Assembly: GCA_030425185.1 (NCBI GenBank)
Contig: JAUIAU010000004.1
Coordinates: 82,711 to 146,710 of the forward strand
DNA from: Alphaproteobacteria bacterium
GTDB lineage: Bacteria; Pseudomonadota; Alphaproteobacteria; Rhodobacterales; Rhodobacteraceae
DNA: 64,000 bases
Direction of reading: 5' to 3'
Positions 19,261 through 27,840 of this stretch are shown one piece after another. Both the position numbers and the translations under genes were made by a program. Below the pieces are notes generated by a model. The model had not been told where the DNA came from. It was given only the letters and a program-made list of their open reading frames with translations, and did not search any database. How positions within the stretch are numbered: position 1 is the first letter of the stretch; every line of letters begins with the position of its first letter.

Positions 19261-21735
19261 ATGAGCACCGTTCTGCGCTGGCTTCTGCGGGCCTTCTTCG
19301 CGCTGGCGGGCCTTGGCCTGCTGGCGCTGATCGCACTCTACTTCTTCCTCTCGCGCTCGCTGCCGGAGTATTCGGCCTCCTACGAGGTGCCGGGCCTGAC
19401 CGCGCCGCTGGAGATCGTGCGCGACACCGCCAACGTCCCCCACGTGATGGGACAGACCGACGCCGACAGCTTCTACGGGCTCGGCTTCGTGCATGCGCAG
19501 GACCGGCTCTGGCAGATGACGGTGCTGCGGCGCACGGCGCAGGGCAAGCTGTCCGAGATCTTCGGCGGCGCCACCATCCGCACCGACGACCTGCTGCGGC
19601 GGCTAGACCTCTACGGGGCCGCGCAATCCTCGGTCGCTGTCCAGTCGCCCGAGACACTGGCCGCGCTCGAAGCCTATTCGGCTGGCGTCAATGCCTGGAT
19701 TTCGCTGGTCAATCAGGAGGCTATGGGGCGCGGCGCACCTGAGTTCTTCCTTTTCCCGCCGGAAATCGCGCCGTGGCAGCCGGCCGACTCGATCGCGCTG
19801 CTCAAGCTGATGGGCCTGCAACTGAGCGATCACCTGAACTCGGAGGTGCTGCGGGCGCGGACCTCGCTGCTGGTGCCGCCGGAGCGGCTGCGGGACATCC
19901 TGCCCGACGTGCCGGGCAGCGCCGTCATCGACCTGCCGGACTACGCCAGCCTCGTGCCCGGGGTCAGCCCGGCGCAGGCCGTCCAGACGGCCGAGGCGGA
20001 CATGGGCCTGCTCTGGCCGGTTCCGCCGCGCGGGTTCTCGTCGGCCTCGAACGCCTGGGCGGTCGCGCCCGAGCGGTCGGCCACCGGCAGCACCCTTCTG
20101 GCCGCCGATCCCCATCTGGGGCTCAGCGCGCCGTCGCTGCTCTACCTCGCGCATATCAACCTGCAGTCGGGCGGCGTGATCGGCGCCACGATCCCCGGCG
20201 TGCCCGCGATGTTGCTGGGACGGTCGGACAAGCTCGGCTGGGGGCTGACGACCGCGTATCTGGACGATCAGGACATCGTGCTCGAACGGCTGGTCGAGGG
20301 GGAATCGGACAGCTACCTGTCGCCCGAAGGCCCGCGCCCCTTCGAGACGCGACGCAGCGTGATCTCGGTCGCCGACGCGCTGCCGATCACCATCACCCTG
20401 CGGTTCAGCGAGAACGGGCCGGTCATTCCCGGCGGGCTCTTCGATCTCGCTGCCATTACCCCGCCCGGCCATGTCGCAGCCCTGGCCTGGACCGCGCTCG
20501 ACCCGCGCGACACGACGATGACCAGCGCGCTGAAGCTGATGCAGGCCCAGAGCGTGGACGAGGCGATCCTCGCCGGATCGTTCCACGTCGCCCCGGCCCA
20601 GAACCTGATCCTCGCCGACACCCGCAACATCGCCTTGCAGATGATCGGCCGCCAGCCCAAGCGCGACCCGGCCAACGCGTCGCAGGGACGGCTTCCAGTC
20701 CTCGGGGATCGCAGGGAAAACCTTTGGGACGGCTACCTGCCCTACAGTGCCAACCCCTCGGTGGTGAACCCGCCCGGGGGCATCGTCGGCAACACGAACA
20801 ACAAGACCACCGACGCCCCCTTCCCGGCCCATGTCAGCTTCGACTGGGGTGATACCCAGCGCATCCAGCGCTGGTCGCGGCTGATGCAGGCCCGGCAGGT
20901 CCACACGCGCGCCAGCTTCATCGAGGCGCAGCTCGACACTGTGTCGATGACAGCCCGGACCCTGCTGCCGCTGATCGGGCGCGAGCTGTGGTTCGAGGAC
21001 CGCCCGGCCGCCGCCGGCACCCCCGACCGCCTGCGCCAAGACGCGCTGGCCCTGCTGGTCGAGTGGAACGGTGAGATGAACGAGCACATGCCCGAGCCGC
21101 TGATCTATGCCGCCTGGATCCGGTCGCTGAACATGCAGCTGATCCGTGACGAACTGGGTCCGCTCGCCGACGAGTACCCCCATGCCGATCCGCTGTTCCT
21201 CGAACGTGTGTTCCGCGACACCGACGGCGCGTCAATCTGGTGCGATCTCAGCCAGACCGAGCGCCGCGAGACCTGCATCGAGATTGCCCGCCGGGCGCTG
21301 GATGCCGCGCTGCGCGATCTTGCCGAAACCTACGGGCCCAACATCGAAAGCTGGCGCTGGGGCGACGCGCACGAGGCCGCGCACGATCACCCGGTGCTGG
21401 GCGAACTGCCGGTACTGGGGGCGCTGGTGAACATCCGGCAGTCCACCTCGGGCGGCGACGACACCCTGATGCGCGGACGGACCTCCGGCGCGCCCGAGCA
21501 TCCGTTCCGGAACGTGCATGCCTCCGCCTTCCGCGGGGTCTACGACTTCAGCGATCCGGACAGTTCGCTGTTCATCCTCTCGACCGGCCAGTCGGGGCAT
21601 CCGCTGTCACGCCATTACGACGACCTCGGCGAGCTGTGGCGGCAGGGCGAGTACGTGCGGATGTCGCTCGATATCGACCTTGCACGGGCCGGCGGCACCG
21701 GCGTCACCGTGCTGACGCCCGCGGAAACCAACTAG
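19261..21735 (+). CDS. penicillin acylase (penicillin amidase) family Ntn hydrolase
   Basis: This 824-residue protein is an N-terminal nucleophile hydrolase of the S45 family. It is made as a precursor that cuts itself in front of a catalytic serine. The new N-terminus should be Ser263 in SSASNAWAVAPERS, followed by the family stretch LLAADPHLGLSAPS. The region before it is the alpha chain (PLEIVRDTANVPHVMG, FVHAQDRLWQM). Residues about 8-30 form a membrane anchor or uncleaved signal (FFALAGLGLLALIALYFFL), so it acts in the periplasm. Relatives cleave beta-lactam side chains or acyl-homoserine lactones; the substrate here is not readable. A LuxR-type solo sits 11 kb away, but no link is shown. 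Confidence 0.9.
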   Translation: MSTVLRWLLRAFFALAGLGLLALIALYFFLSRSLPEYSASYEVPGLTAPLEIVRDTANVPHVMGQTDADSFYGLGFVHAQDRLWQMTVLRRTAQGKLSEIFGGATIRTDDLLRRLDLYGAAQSSVAVQSPETLAALEAYSAGVNAWISLVNQEAMGRGAPEFFLFPPEIAPWQPADSIALLKLMGLQLSDHLNSEVLRARTSLLVPPERLRDILPDVPGSAVIDLPDYASLVPGVSPAQAVQTAEADMGLLWPVPPRGFSSASNAWAVAPERSATGSTLLAADPHLGLSAPSLLYLAHINLQSGGVIGATIPGVPAMLLGRSDKLGWGLTTAYLDDQDIVLERLVEGESDSYLSPEGPRPFETRRSVISVADALPITITLRFSENGPVIPGGLFDLAAITPPGHVAALAWTALDPRDTTMTSALKLMQAQSVDEAILAGSFHVAPAQNLILADTRNIALQMIGRQPKRDPANASQGRLPVLGDRRENLWDGYLPYSANPSVVNPPGGIVGNTNNKTTDAPFPAHVSFDWGDTQRIQRWSRLMQARQVHTRASFIEAQLDTVSMTARTLLPLIGRELWFEDRPAAAGTPDRLRQDALALLVEWNGEMNEHMPEPLIYAAWIRSLNMQLIRDELGPLADEYPHADPLFLERVFRDTDGASIWCDLSQTERRETCIEIARRALDAALRDLAETYGPNIESWRWGDAHEAAHDHPVLGELPVLGALVNIRQSTSGGDDTLMRGRTSGAPEHPFRNVHASAFRGVYDFSDPDSSLFILSTGQSGHPLSRHYDDLGELWRQGEYVRMSLDIDLARAGGTGVTVLTPAETN

Positions 21736-21772
21736 GCGACAACGCTTTGGCAGCCGATGTTGAGGTGATGCC

Positions 21773-23065
21773 TCAGCCCTGCGGCAGGGCGTGGAATCGG
21801 TCGGATTCTGCGTCGGTCCACTCGACCTCCAGCAGCGATCCGGTGTCGCCCCGCTCCTCGGCCCGCACGACGTCATGGGCGAAGAGCCATGCCCGGCGCT
21901 TGCCGTCGGTCCAGGGCAGTTCAAGCCGCTCGCGCCGCAGCGCCCCGCCCAGCTGTTCGGCCACGGCGTCGAGCAGCGCATCGATCCCCTCGCCGGTCAG
22001 CGCCGAGATGGCGAACACGCCCTCGCTGCGCGCGGCCTGAACGCGCGCGGCCTCGCGGCGATCCTCGGGCAGAAGGTCGATCTTGTTCCACAGCTCGAAG
22101 CGCGGCACCTCGTCCGAGGTGCCGAGCGATTCGAGGATGGTTTCGACGTCGCGCTTCTGCTGCTCGGTCTCGGGGTGCGAGATGTCCCGGACGTGCACGA
22201 TGATATGGGCGGACAGCACCTCTTCCAGCGTGGCGCGGAAGGCGGCGACCAGTTCGGTCGGCAGGTCCGAGATGAAGCCCACCGTGTCCGACAGGATTAC
22301 GTCACGCCCGACCGGCAGTTTCACCTGACGCATCGTCGGGTCCAGCGTGGCGAAGAGCATGTCCTTCGCCAGCACCTCTGCCCCGGTCAGTCGATTGAAA
22401 AGCGTGGACTTTCCTGCGTTGGTGTAGCCCACCAGCGCGATGATCGGATAGGGCACCTTTGCGCGCGCGGCGCGGTGCAGGTCGCGGGTGCGCACCACCT
22501 TGTCGAGCTGGCGGCGCAGGCGGGTCATCTGTTCGTCGATGGCGCGCCGGTCGGCCTCGATCTGGGTTTCGCCGGGACCGCCGACGAAGCCGAGACCGCC
22601 GCGCTGCCGCTCGAGGTGGGTCCATGACCGCACCAGCCGGGAACGCTGGTAGCTGAGCGCCGCGAGATCGACCTGCAGCACGCCCTCGCGGGTCCGGGCG
22701 CGATCGGCGAAGATCTCGAGAATCAGGCCGGTCCGGTCGAGGATCTTGACCTTCCATTCCTTCTCGAGATTGCGCTGCTGCACCGGCGTCAGAGTGCCGT
22801 CCACCAGCACCAGTTCGACCTCGGCCTCGGTGAATTTCTCTTTCAGTTCCGCGATCTTGCCCGATCCGAACAGGTAGCCCGGCTGCGGCTTGGCGAGCGG
22901 CACGACATCGGCGCCGTGCACCTCGAAGCCCGGCAGCGCATGGGCAAGCGCCACCGCCTCGTCCAGCGCGCGCTGGCCGTCCCGCCGGTCGCGGTCGGAT
23001 TTCAGATCCGGGTGCAGGACCCATCCGCGGGTGATGCGGGGTCCGAGATCAATGAGACGGGTCAA
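21773..23065 (-). CDS. hflX: GTPase HflX
   Basis: This 430-residue ribosome-associated GTPase splits stalled or heat-damaged ribosomes. The N-terminal nucleotide-binding domain contains [18 protein letters not shown] and the coiled linker ([19 protein letters not shown]). The G domain begins near residue 204 with G1 [10 protein letters not shown]2 [13 protein letters not shown]3 [16 protein letters not shown] and G4 NKID. Its start overlaps the hfq stop by 4 bases (ATGA), the ancient hfq-hflX pairing, so expression is coupled. The length is normal for Alphaproteobacteria. Confidence 0.96.
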   Translation of the reverse strand: MTRLIDLGPRITRGWVLHPDLKSDRDRRDGQRALDEAVALAHALPGFEVHGADVVPLAKPQPGYLFGSGKIAELKEKFTEAEVELVLVDGTLTPVQQRNLEKEWKVKILDRTGLILEIFADRARTREGVLQVDLAALSYQRSRLVRSWTHLERQRGGLGFVGGPGETQIEADRRAIDEQMTRLRRQLDKVVRTRDLHRAARAKVPYPIIALVGYTNAGKSTLFNRLTGAEVLAKDMLFATLDPTMRQVKLPVGRDVILSDTVGFISDLPTELVAAFRATLEEVLSAHIIVHVRDISHPETEQQKRDVETILESLGTSDEVPRFELWNKIDLLPEDRREAARVQAARSEGVFAISALTGEGIDALLDAVAEQLGGALRRERLELPWTDGKRRAWLFAHDVVRAEERGDTGSLLEVEWTDAESDRFHALPQG

Positions 23066-23295
23066 TCCTCGCCTTCATACAGGGTGATCGGCTGCGTCGG
23101 CATCACGGTCGAGATCGCATGCTTGTAGACAAGCTGGCTCTGACCGTCGCGACGCAACAGCACGCAGAAGTTGTCAAACCAGGTGATGACCCCCTGGAGC
23201 TTCACGCCGTTGATCAGGAAGACCGTCACCGGAACTTTCGCCTTGCGGACGTGGTTCAGGAACGCATCCTGCAAGTTCTGTTTGTCGCTGGCCAT
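23062..23295 (-). CDS. hfq: RNA chaperone Hfq
   Basis: This 77-residue Sm-like hexameric protein pairs small RNAs with mRNAs. Sm1 is present ([35 protein letters not shown]) and Sm2 is [12 protein letters not shown], close to the canonical YKHAISTI. The opening [13 protein letters not shown] matches the alphaproteobacterial N-terminus, so ATG 23295 is the start. The C-terminal tail is very short and acidic (LYEGED), as usual for Alphaproteobacteria. It overlaps hflX by ATGA. The 125-base gap to trkH is A/T-richer and probably holds the hfq promoter. Confidence 0.98.
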   Translation of the reverse strand: MASDKQNLQDAFLNHVRKAKVPVTVFLINGVKLQGVITWFDNFCVLLRRDGQSQLVYKHAISTVMPTQPITLYEGED

Positions 23296-23420
23296 AAGGT
23301 TATCTGCGCCTTTTTCCTGTCTCGGGCGTCGGCATGTCTTCGCATCCCTACCCCATGGGATAATATCCGTGTTCCGGCAGGAATAAAGAGCCAATAACAG
23401 GATTTTAGCCCAAGTGTCGC

Positions 23421-24926
23421 CTAGGCGCGCCAGAAATCGGGATTCAGCAGGGCTATGATGGCCAATGTTTCGAGCCGTCCGAGGGTCATCGCGGCCGCGA
23501 GGATCAGCTTTGCCGCATCGCTGAGCAGTCCGTAGGAGATCGCCGCATCGCCCGCGACCGAGGCCACCGGCCCCGTCGTCGACAGGGCCGCGACGGCGAG
23601 GATCACGGTGCTTTCGAACTCAAGCCCCGTCGCCGACAGGGCGGTCATCACCACCGCGATCGACATCGCGAACAGCATGAAGAACACCCAGGCGACCGCG
23701 GCGCCCTCGCGGCGGATCCGCCGGGCCGTGGTCCCCTGCCCGCCCACCGAATGCGGATGCACCAGGCGCTCCATCTCGCGCAGGCCGTGCTTGTAGAGGG
23801 CGTAGACCCGCAGCAGCTTGACCCCGCCCGCGGTGGTCGCGACCCCGCCGCCGAAGATCGCCATGCCCGCCAGCAGCAGCCCGGGCGTGCCGAGACCGGA
23901 CCACGCCTGCGCCGCCTGCCAGTCGGACGAGACGAAGCCCGTCGTGCTGAGGAACGAGGTCAGCGTGAAGAGATTGCCCCAGATCGCCGGAACGGCGCGG
24001 GCGTCGAGGTCCTGCGCCGTCTCCCAGGCGCCGAGCCAGTGCCGCAGGAACAGGAACGAGGTCAGGCCCACCACGACGACGGTCGCCGCGCGCAGTTCCC
24101 GGTCCGCCTGCAGCGCGCGCGGGGCCGGGAAGCTCCAGCCGTTCTCGAAGACCCGGCGGGTCAGCGCGGGCAGCAGGAAGAGCAGGATCAGCAGCTCGCC
24201 CCAGCGGCCGGACGGCAGCGCCTCGCCGCCCTGCGAGGTGATCCCGCTGGTCGAGATCACCGACATCGCCCGGATCGCCGCCTCGCCCGGCGGATCGCCA
24301 AGCGCCACGAGGCCGATCCAGAGCACCATCGTGAACCCGGCATAGACCGGCGCAAGGCGGCTGGCGTGTTTCCACATCCGGCCCGGGCCGAAGCTGTCGT
24401 CGCGCAGGTCGCGCCGCCCCTCGCCGCGCCCCGCCTCGAGGCTGGAGGTGACCTCGAACCCGCCGAGCGCCATCGGGGCCAGCACGCCGAAGGCCGCGAC
24501 CCACATTAGGAACCCGCCCAGCCACGCCACCTCGGCCCGCCACAGGTGCACCGCGAAGGGCAGGTCGCCGGGGGCGAACAGCGTGGCGCCGGTGGTCGTC
24601 AGGCAGGACACCATCTCGACGTAGACATCGAGGAACCGCGTGCCGGGCACCGCCTCGGAGAACGGAACCGCCAGCACCAGCGGCAGCGCGGTCAGCGTCA
24701 GGACGAGGGCCAGAAGCTGTTCCCGGGCAGCCCGCCGCCGGGCGCGCGAGGCGGTGGCAAAGCCCAGAAGCGTGGCCACGATCACCGTCAGCACACCGCC
24801 ATAGAAGAAGGGGCGCGCGGTCTCGTGATCCTCCAGCACCGCCCCCACCCCGGCCGGAACCAGCATCGCCAGTCCGGCGATGCCGAGAAACAGCACCAGC
24901 AGCGGCAGTCCGAGCAAGGTTTTCAT
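23421..24926 (-). CDS. trkH: Trk-type potassium uptake channel subunit
   Basis: This 501-residue inner-membrane protein forms the K+ translocation path with TrkA. Four selectivity-loop motifs are visible in order: [35 protein letters not shown] and [13 protein letters not shown], each with the conserved glycine. Membrane segments alternate with these loops as in TrkH/KtrB. The start ATG 24926 overlaps the trkA TGA in an ATGA, so the two are coupled. The frame runs open upstream only as antisense-like overlap with trkA. A long Arg-rich cytoplasmic loop ([10 protein letters not shown]) precedes the last pore repeat. Confidence 0.93.
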   Translation of the reverse strand: MKTLLGLPLLVLFLGIAGLAMLVPAGVGAVLEDHETARPFFYGGVLTVIVATLLGFATASRARRRAAREQLLALVLTLTALPLVLAVPFSEAVPGTRFLDVYVEMVSCLTTTGATLFAPGDLPFAVHLWRAEVAWLGGFLMWVAAFGVLAPMALGGFEVTSSLEAGRGEGRRDLRDDSFGPGRMWKHASRLAPVYAGFTMVLWIGLVALGDPPGEAAIRAMSVISTSGITSQGGEALPSGRWGELLILLFLLPALTRRVFENGWSFPAPRALQADRELRAATVVVVGLTSFLFLRHWLGAWETAQDLDARAVPAIWGNLFTLTSFLSTTGFVSSDWQAAQAWSGLGTPGLLLAGMAIFGGGVATTAGGVKLLRVYALYKHGLREMERLVHPHSVGGQGTTARRIRREGAAVAWVFFMLFAMSIAVVMTALSATGLEFESTVILAVAALSTTGPVASVAGDAAISYGLLSDAAKLILAAAMTLGRLETLAIIALLNPDFWRA

Positions 24927-26302
24927 AGGAAGTAGTCGATCGAGACCTGCAGGAGCCGTTCGACCTCGGGGACGTCGGCGGCGAGGCTGAACAGGATGAC
25001 CACGTCGCCTTCCTCGATCCGGACCGAGCCGGTCACCTTGATGACCTTGCCGCTGCGCGAGATCGCGCCGACCAGCACGCCTTCGGGAAAATCGATGTCG
25101 CGCAATTGGCGGCCCGCAAGGGGCGAGGTGGAGAGCACCTGCGCCTCGATGATCTCGGCCTCGGCATCGCCGATGGAATAGACCCCCCGCACCCGGCCGT
25201 GCCGGACGTGCCGCAGGATGGACGACACCGTGGTCGAGCGCGGGTTGATGTAGGCGTCGATGTCGAGCGCGCCCATCAGCGGCACGAGGCTCGGATCGTT
25301 GATCAGCGCAATCGCCATTCGTGCCCCCGCCGACTTGGCGCGCACCGCCGCCAGCAGGTTGACCTTGTCGTCGTCGGTCACCGTCAGGACCGCGTCGGTC
25401 CGGTCGATGTTGGCCTCGTCCAGCAGTTCCATGTCGAGACCGTCGCCGTTCAGCACGATGGTCCGTTCCAGCGCGTCGGCGGCGCGCTCGGCGGCACGGC
25501 GGTCCCGCTCGATCATCTTCACGCGCACCCGGTCGGTCCGTTTCTCCAGCGCGCGGGCCACCGCGAGGCCCACGTTTCCGCCCCCGACGATGACGATGCG
25601 CTCCTGCTTTTTCGTATTCTTTCCGAAGATTTCCAGCGTGCGGTTGATGTCCTCCGCCGGGGTCAGGATGTAGATCTGGTCCTCGGCAAAAAGCTGGTCG
25701 CCCGGATCGGGGGCAAAGAGCGCCCCCTCCCGGCGCACGCCCACCACGATGGAGCGCAGGGTCGAGAACAGGTCCGACAACTGCCGGAGCGGCGTCGACA
25801 GCACCGGGCAATCCTCGTCGAGCTGGATGCCGAGCAACTGCACCTTGCCGTCGAGGAAGCTTTCCGTGTCGAAGGCCGCGGGCGCGGCGAGGCGCTGCAG
25901 CGCGGCCTCGGCCACCTCGCGCTCGGGCGAGATCACCACGTCGATGGGCAGATGGTCGTTGCGGTAAAGGTCCGAATAGATCGCATTCAGATAAGACTGC
26001 GCGCGCAGGCGGGCGATCTTGCGGGGCACCTCGAACACGGAATGCGCGATCTGGCACACGACCATGTTCACTTCGTCCGAATAGGTCGCGGCAATGATCA
26101 TGTCGCAGTCGCGCGCCCCGGCGGCATCGAGGATGTCGGGATAGCTCGCGAAGCCGGTCAGACCCTTCACGTCGAGGGTTTCGGTCGCCCGTCGGACGAG
26201 GTCCGGGTTGTTATCGACGACCGTGACGTCGTTGCGCTCGCCGGCGAGATGACGGGCGATCTGCCAGCCCACCTGCCCCGCGCCGCAGATGATCACTCTC
26301 AT
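24923..26302 (-). CDS. trkA: Trk system potassium transporter peripheral subunit
   Basis: This 459-residue cytoplasmic protein gates TrkH. It has two tandem RCK units, each with an NAD-binding Rossmann fold and a TrkA_C lobe. The first has VIICGAGQVGWQIARHLAGE at residue 3 and the acid VVDNN at the strand-2 end. The second has IVIVGGGNVGLAVARAL near 235 and MIERD. The length is that of full two-domain TrkA. It is downstream of ntrX in the conserved ntr-trkA-hfq order of Alphaproteobacteria and overlaps trkH by 4 bases. About 100 bases separate it from ntrX, enough for its own promoter. Confidence 0.96.
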   Translation of the reverse strand: MRVIICGAGQVGWQIARHLAGERNDVTVVDNNPDLVRRATETLDVKGLTGFASYPDILDAAGARDCDMIIAATYSDEVNMVVCQIAHSVFEVPRKIARLRAQSYLNAIYSDLYRNDHLPIDVVISPEREVAEAALQRLAAPAAFDTESFLDGKVQLLGIQLDEDCPVLSTPLRQLSDLFSTLRSIVVGVRREGALFAPDPGDQLFAEDQIYILTPAEDINRTLEIFGKNTKKQERIVIVGGGNVGLAVARALEKRTDRVRVKMIERDRRAAERAADALERTIVLNGDGLDMELLDEANIDRTDAVLTVTDDDKVNLLAAVRAKSAGARMAIALINDPSLVPLMGALDIDAYINPRSTTVSSILRHVRHGRVRGVYSIGDAEAEIIEAQVLSTSPLAGRQLRDIDFPEGVLVGAISRSGKVIKVTGSVRIEEGDVVILFSLAADVPEVERLLQVSIDYFL

Positions 26303-26404
26303 CGGTCAACTCCGCTGATCCCGGACCCATCCTAGCTGACAGAGGCCGCCGGGGCCGTCAATGCCGTGCCCGCACCTGCCCCTGGGGCAATCAGGGCCGC
26401 GGTC

Positions 26405-27817
26405 TCAGGCGTCCTCGTCCTCGCTGTCGGCGATTTGCGCTACCCGGCCGCCCGACTTGGCCGAGGTGACCACGCCGAGCGACTTCAGCTTGCGATGCAG
26501 CGCCGAGCGTTCCATGCCGACGAAGCTGGCGGTGCGGGAAATGTTGCCGCCGAAGCGGTTGATCTGCGTCATCAGGTATTCGCGCTCGAAAAGCTCACGC
26601 GCCTCGCGCAGCGGCAGCGCGGCCAGCGCCCCGGTCACGAGGGCGGGCCCGTTCTCGCCCGCGGCCTCCGCCGTGCTCGGCAGTTCCGAGGCGCCGATCT
26701 CGCCCTGGTCGGCCCCGAGGATCAGCACCCGCTCGATCACGTTCTTCAGCTGGCGGACGTTGCCGGGCCAGTCCATCGTCTGCAGGAGTGCCATCGCCTC
26801 GTCCGACAGCGGGCGCTTGGGCAGGCCCTGCGACTGGTTCAGCAGGCCGACGAAGTGCTGGGCCAGCAGCGGGATATCCTCGCGCCGGTCGGCCAGCCCC
26901 GGCACCGACATCGGCACCACGTTCAGACGGTGGAACAGCTCCTGACGGAACCGGCCGGCGGCGATCTCGGCGGTCAGGTCGCGTGTCGTCGACGACATCA
27001 CCCGCACGTCCACCTGGATCTGGCTCGTGCCGCCCACGCGCGTGAACCGCTGGTCGACCAGCACGCGCAGCAGTTTCGACTGGGTGCCGACCGGCATGTC
27101 CGCCACCTCGTCGAGGTAGAGAATGCCGCCGTTGGCCTGCTCCAGCAGACCTTCCTCGATGCTGCGGTCCGGGCGCTCGCGGCCGAACAGCACCTCTTCC
27201 ATCCGGTCCGGCGCGATGGTGGCCGACGAGACGGTCACGAAGGGCTGCTCGGCCCGGTCCGAGTTGGCGTGGATGTAACGGGCCGCCAGTTCCTTGCCGG
27301 ACCCGGCCGGTCCGGTCAGCATGACCCGCCCGTTCGAGCGCGTGACCTTGTCGAGCTGCGCGCGCAGTTGCCGGAAGGCCGCGGATTGCCCGATCATCTC
27401 GCCATGGTCGGTGCCGCGCCGCTTGAGCGCGACGTTCTCACGGCGCAGCTTGGCGGCTTCCATGGCGCGGCGGATGACGACCAGAAGCTGGTCGATGTTG
27501 AAGGGCTTCTCGATGAAGTCGTAGGCGCCCTGCTTGATCGCCGCGACCGCGATCTCGATGTTTCCGTGCCCCGAAATGATGACGATCGGGATCTCGGGCC
27601 GCTCGCGCTTGACGGTCTTCAGGATGTCGATCCCGTCCATCGCGCTGTCCTTCAGCCAGATGTCGAGGATCATCATGCCGGGCGGCTGGCGGGTGATCTC
27701 GGCCATGCAGGCTTCCGAGTTCGCCGCGGTCCGGGTGGCATACCCCTCGTCCCGCAGGATGTCGGCGATCAGGACCCGAATGTCCTTTTCGTCATCAACG
27801 ATCAGAATGTCACTCAT
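26405..27817 (-). CDS. ntrX: NtrX response regulator (NtrC family), GAFTGA loop missing
   Basis: This 470-residue regulator has a receiver domain (phospho-acceptor Asp52 in MMILDIWLKD), an AAA+ domain with Walker A GPAGSGKE and arginine-rich sensor motifs, and a Fis-type C-terminal helix-turn-helix (NRFGGNISRTASFVGMERSA, LHRKLKSLG). In sigma-54 activators the segment after LFG carries GAFTGA; here it reads EEVLFGRERPDRSIEEGLLE, without that loop. It therefore should not open sigma-54 promoters in the usual way. NtrX acts with the NtrY kinase in nitrogen, redox and envelope control in Alphaproteobacteria. It lies 23 bases after ntrY. Confidence 0.95.
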   Translation of the reverse strand: MSDILIVDDEKDIRVLIADILRDEGYATRTAANSEACMAEITRQPPGMMILDIWLKDSAMDGIDILKTVKRERPEIPIVIISGHGNIEIAVAAIKQGAYDFIEKPFNIDQLLVVIRRAMEAAKLRRENVALKRRGTDHGEMIGQSAAFRQLRAQLDKVTRSNGRVMLTGPAGSGKELAARYIHANSDRAEQPFVTVSSATIAPDRMEEVLFGRERPDRSIEEGLLEQANGGILYLDEVADMPVGTQSKLLRVLVDQRFTRVGGTSQIQVDVRVMSSTTRDLTAEIAAGRFRQELFHRLNVVPMSVPGLADRREDIPLLAQHFVGLLNQSQGLPKRPLSDEAMALLQTMDWPGNVRQLKNVIERVLILGADQGEIGASELPSTAEAAGENGPALVTGALAALPLREARELFEREYLMTQINRFGGNISRTASFVGMERSALHRKLKSLGVVTSAKSGGRVAQIADSEDEDA

Positions 27818-27840
27818 GGCACGGCAATCCTCGGAAAAAG

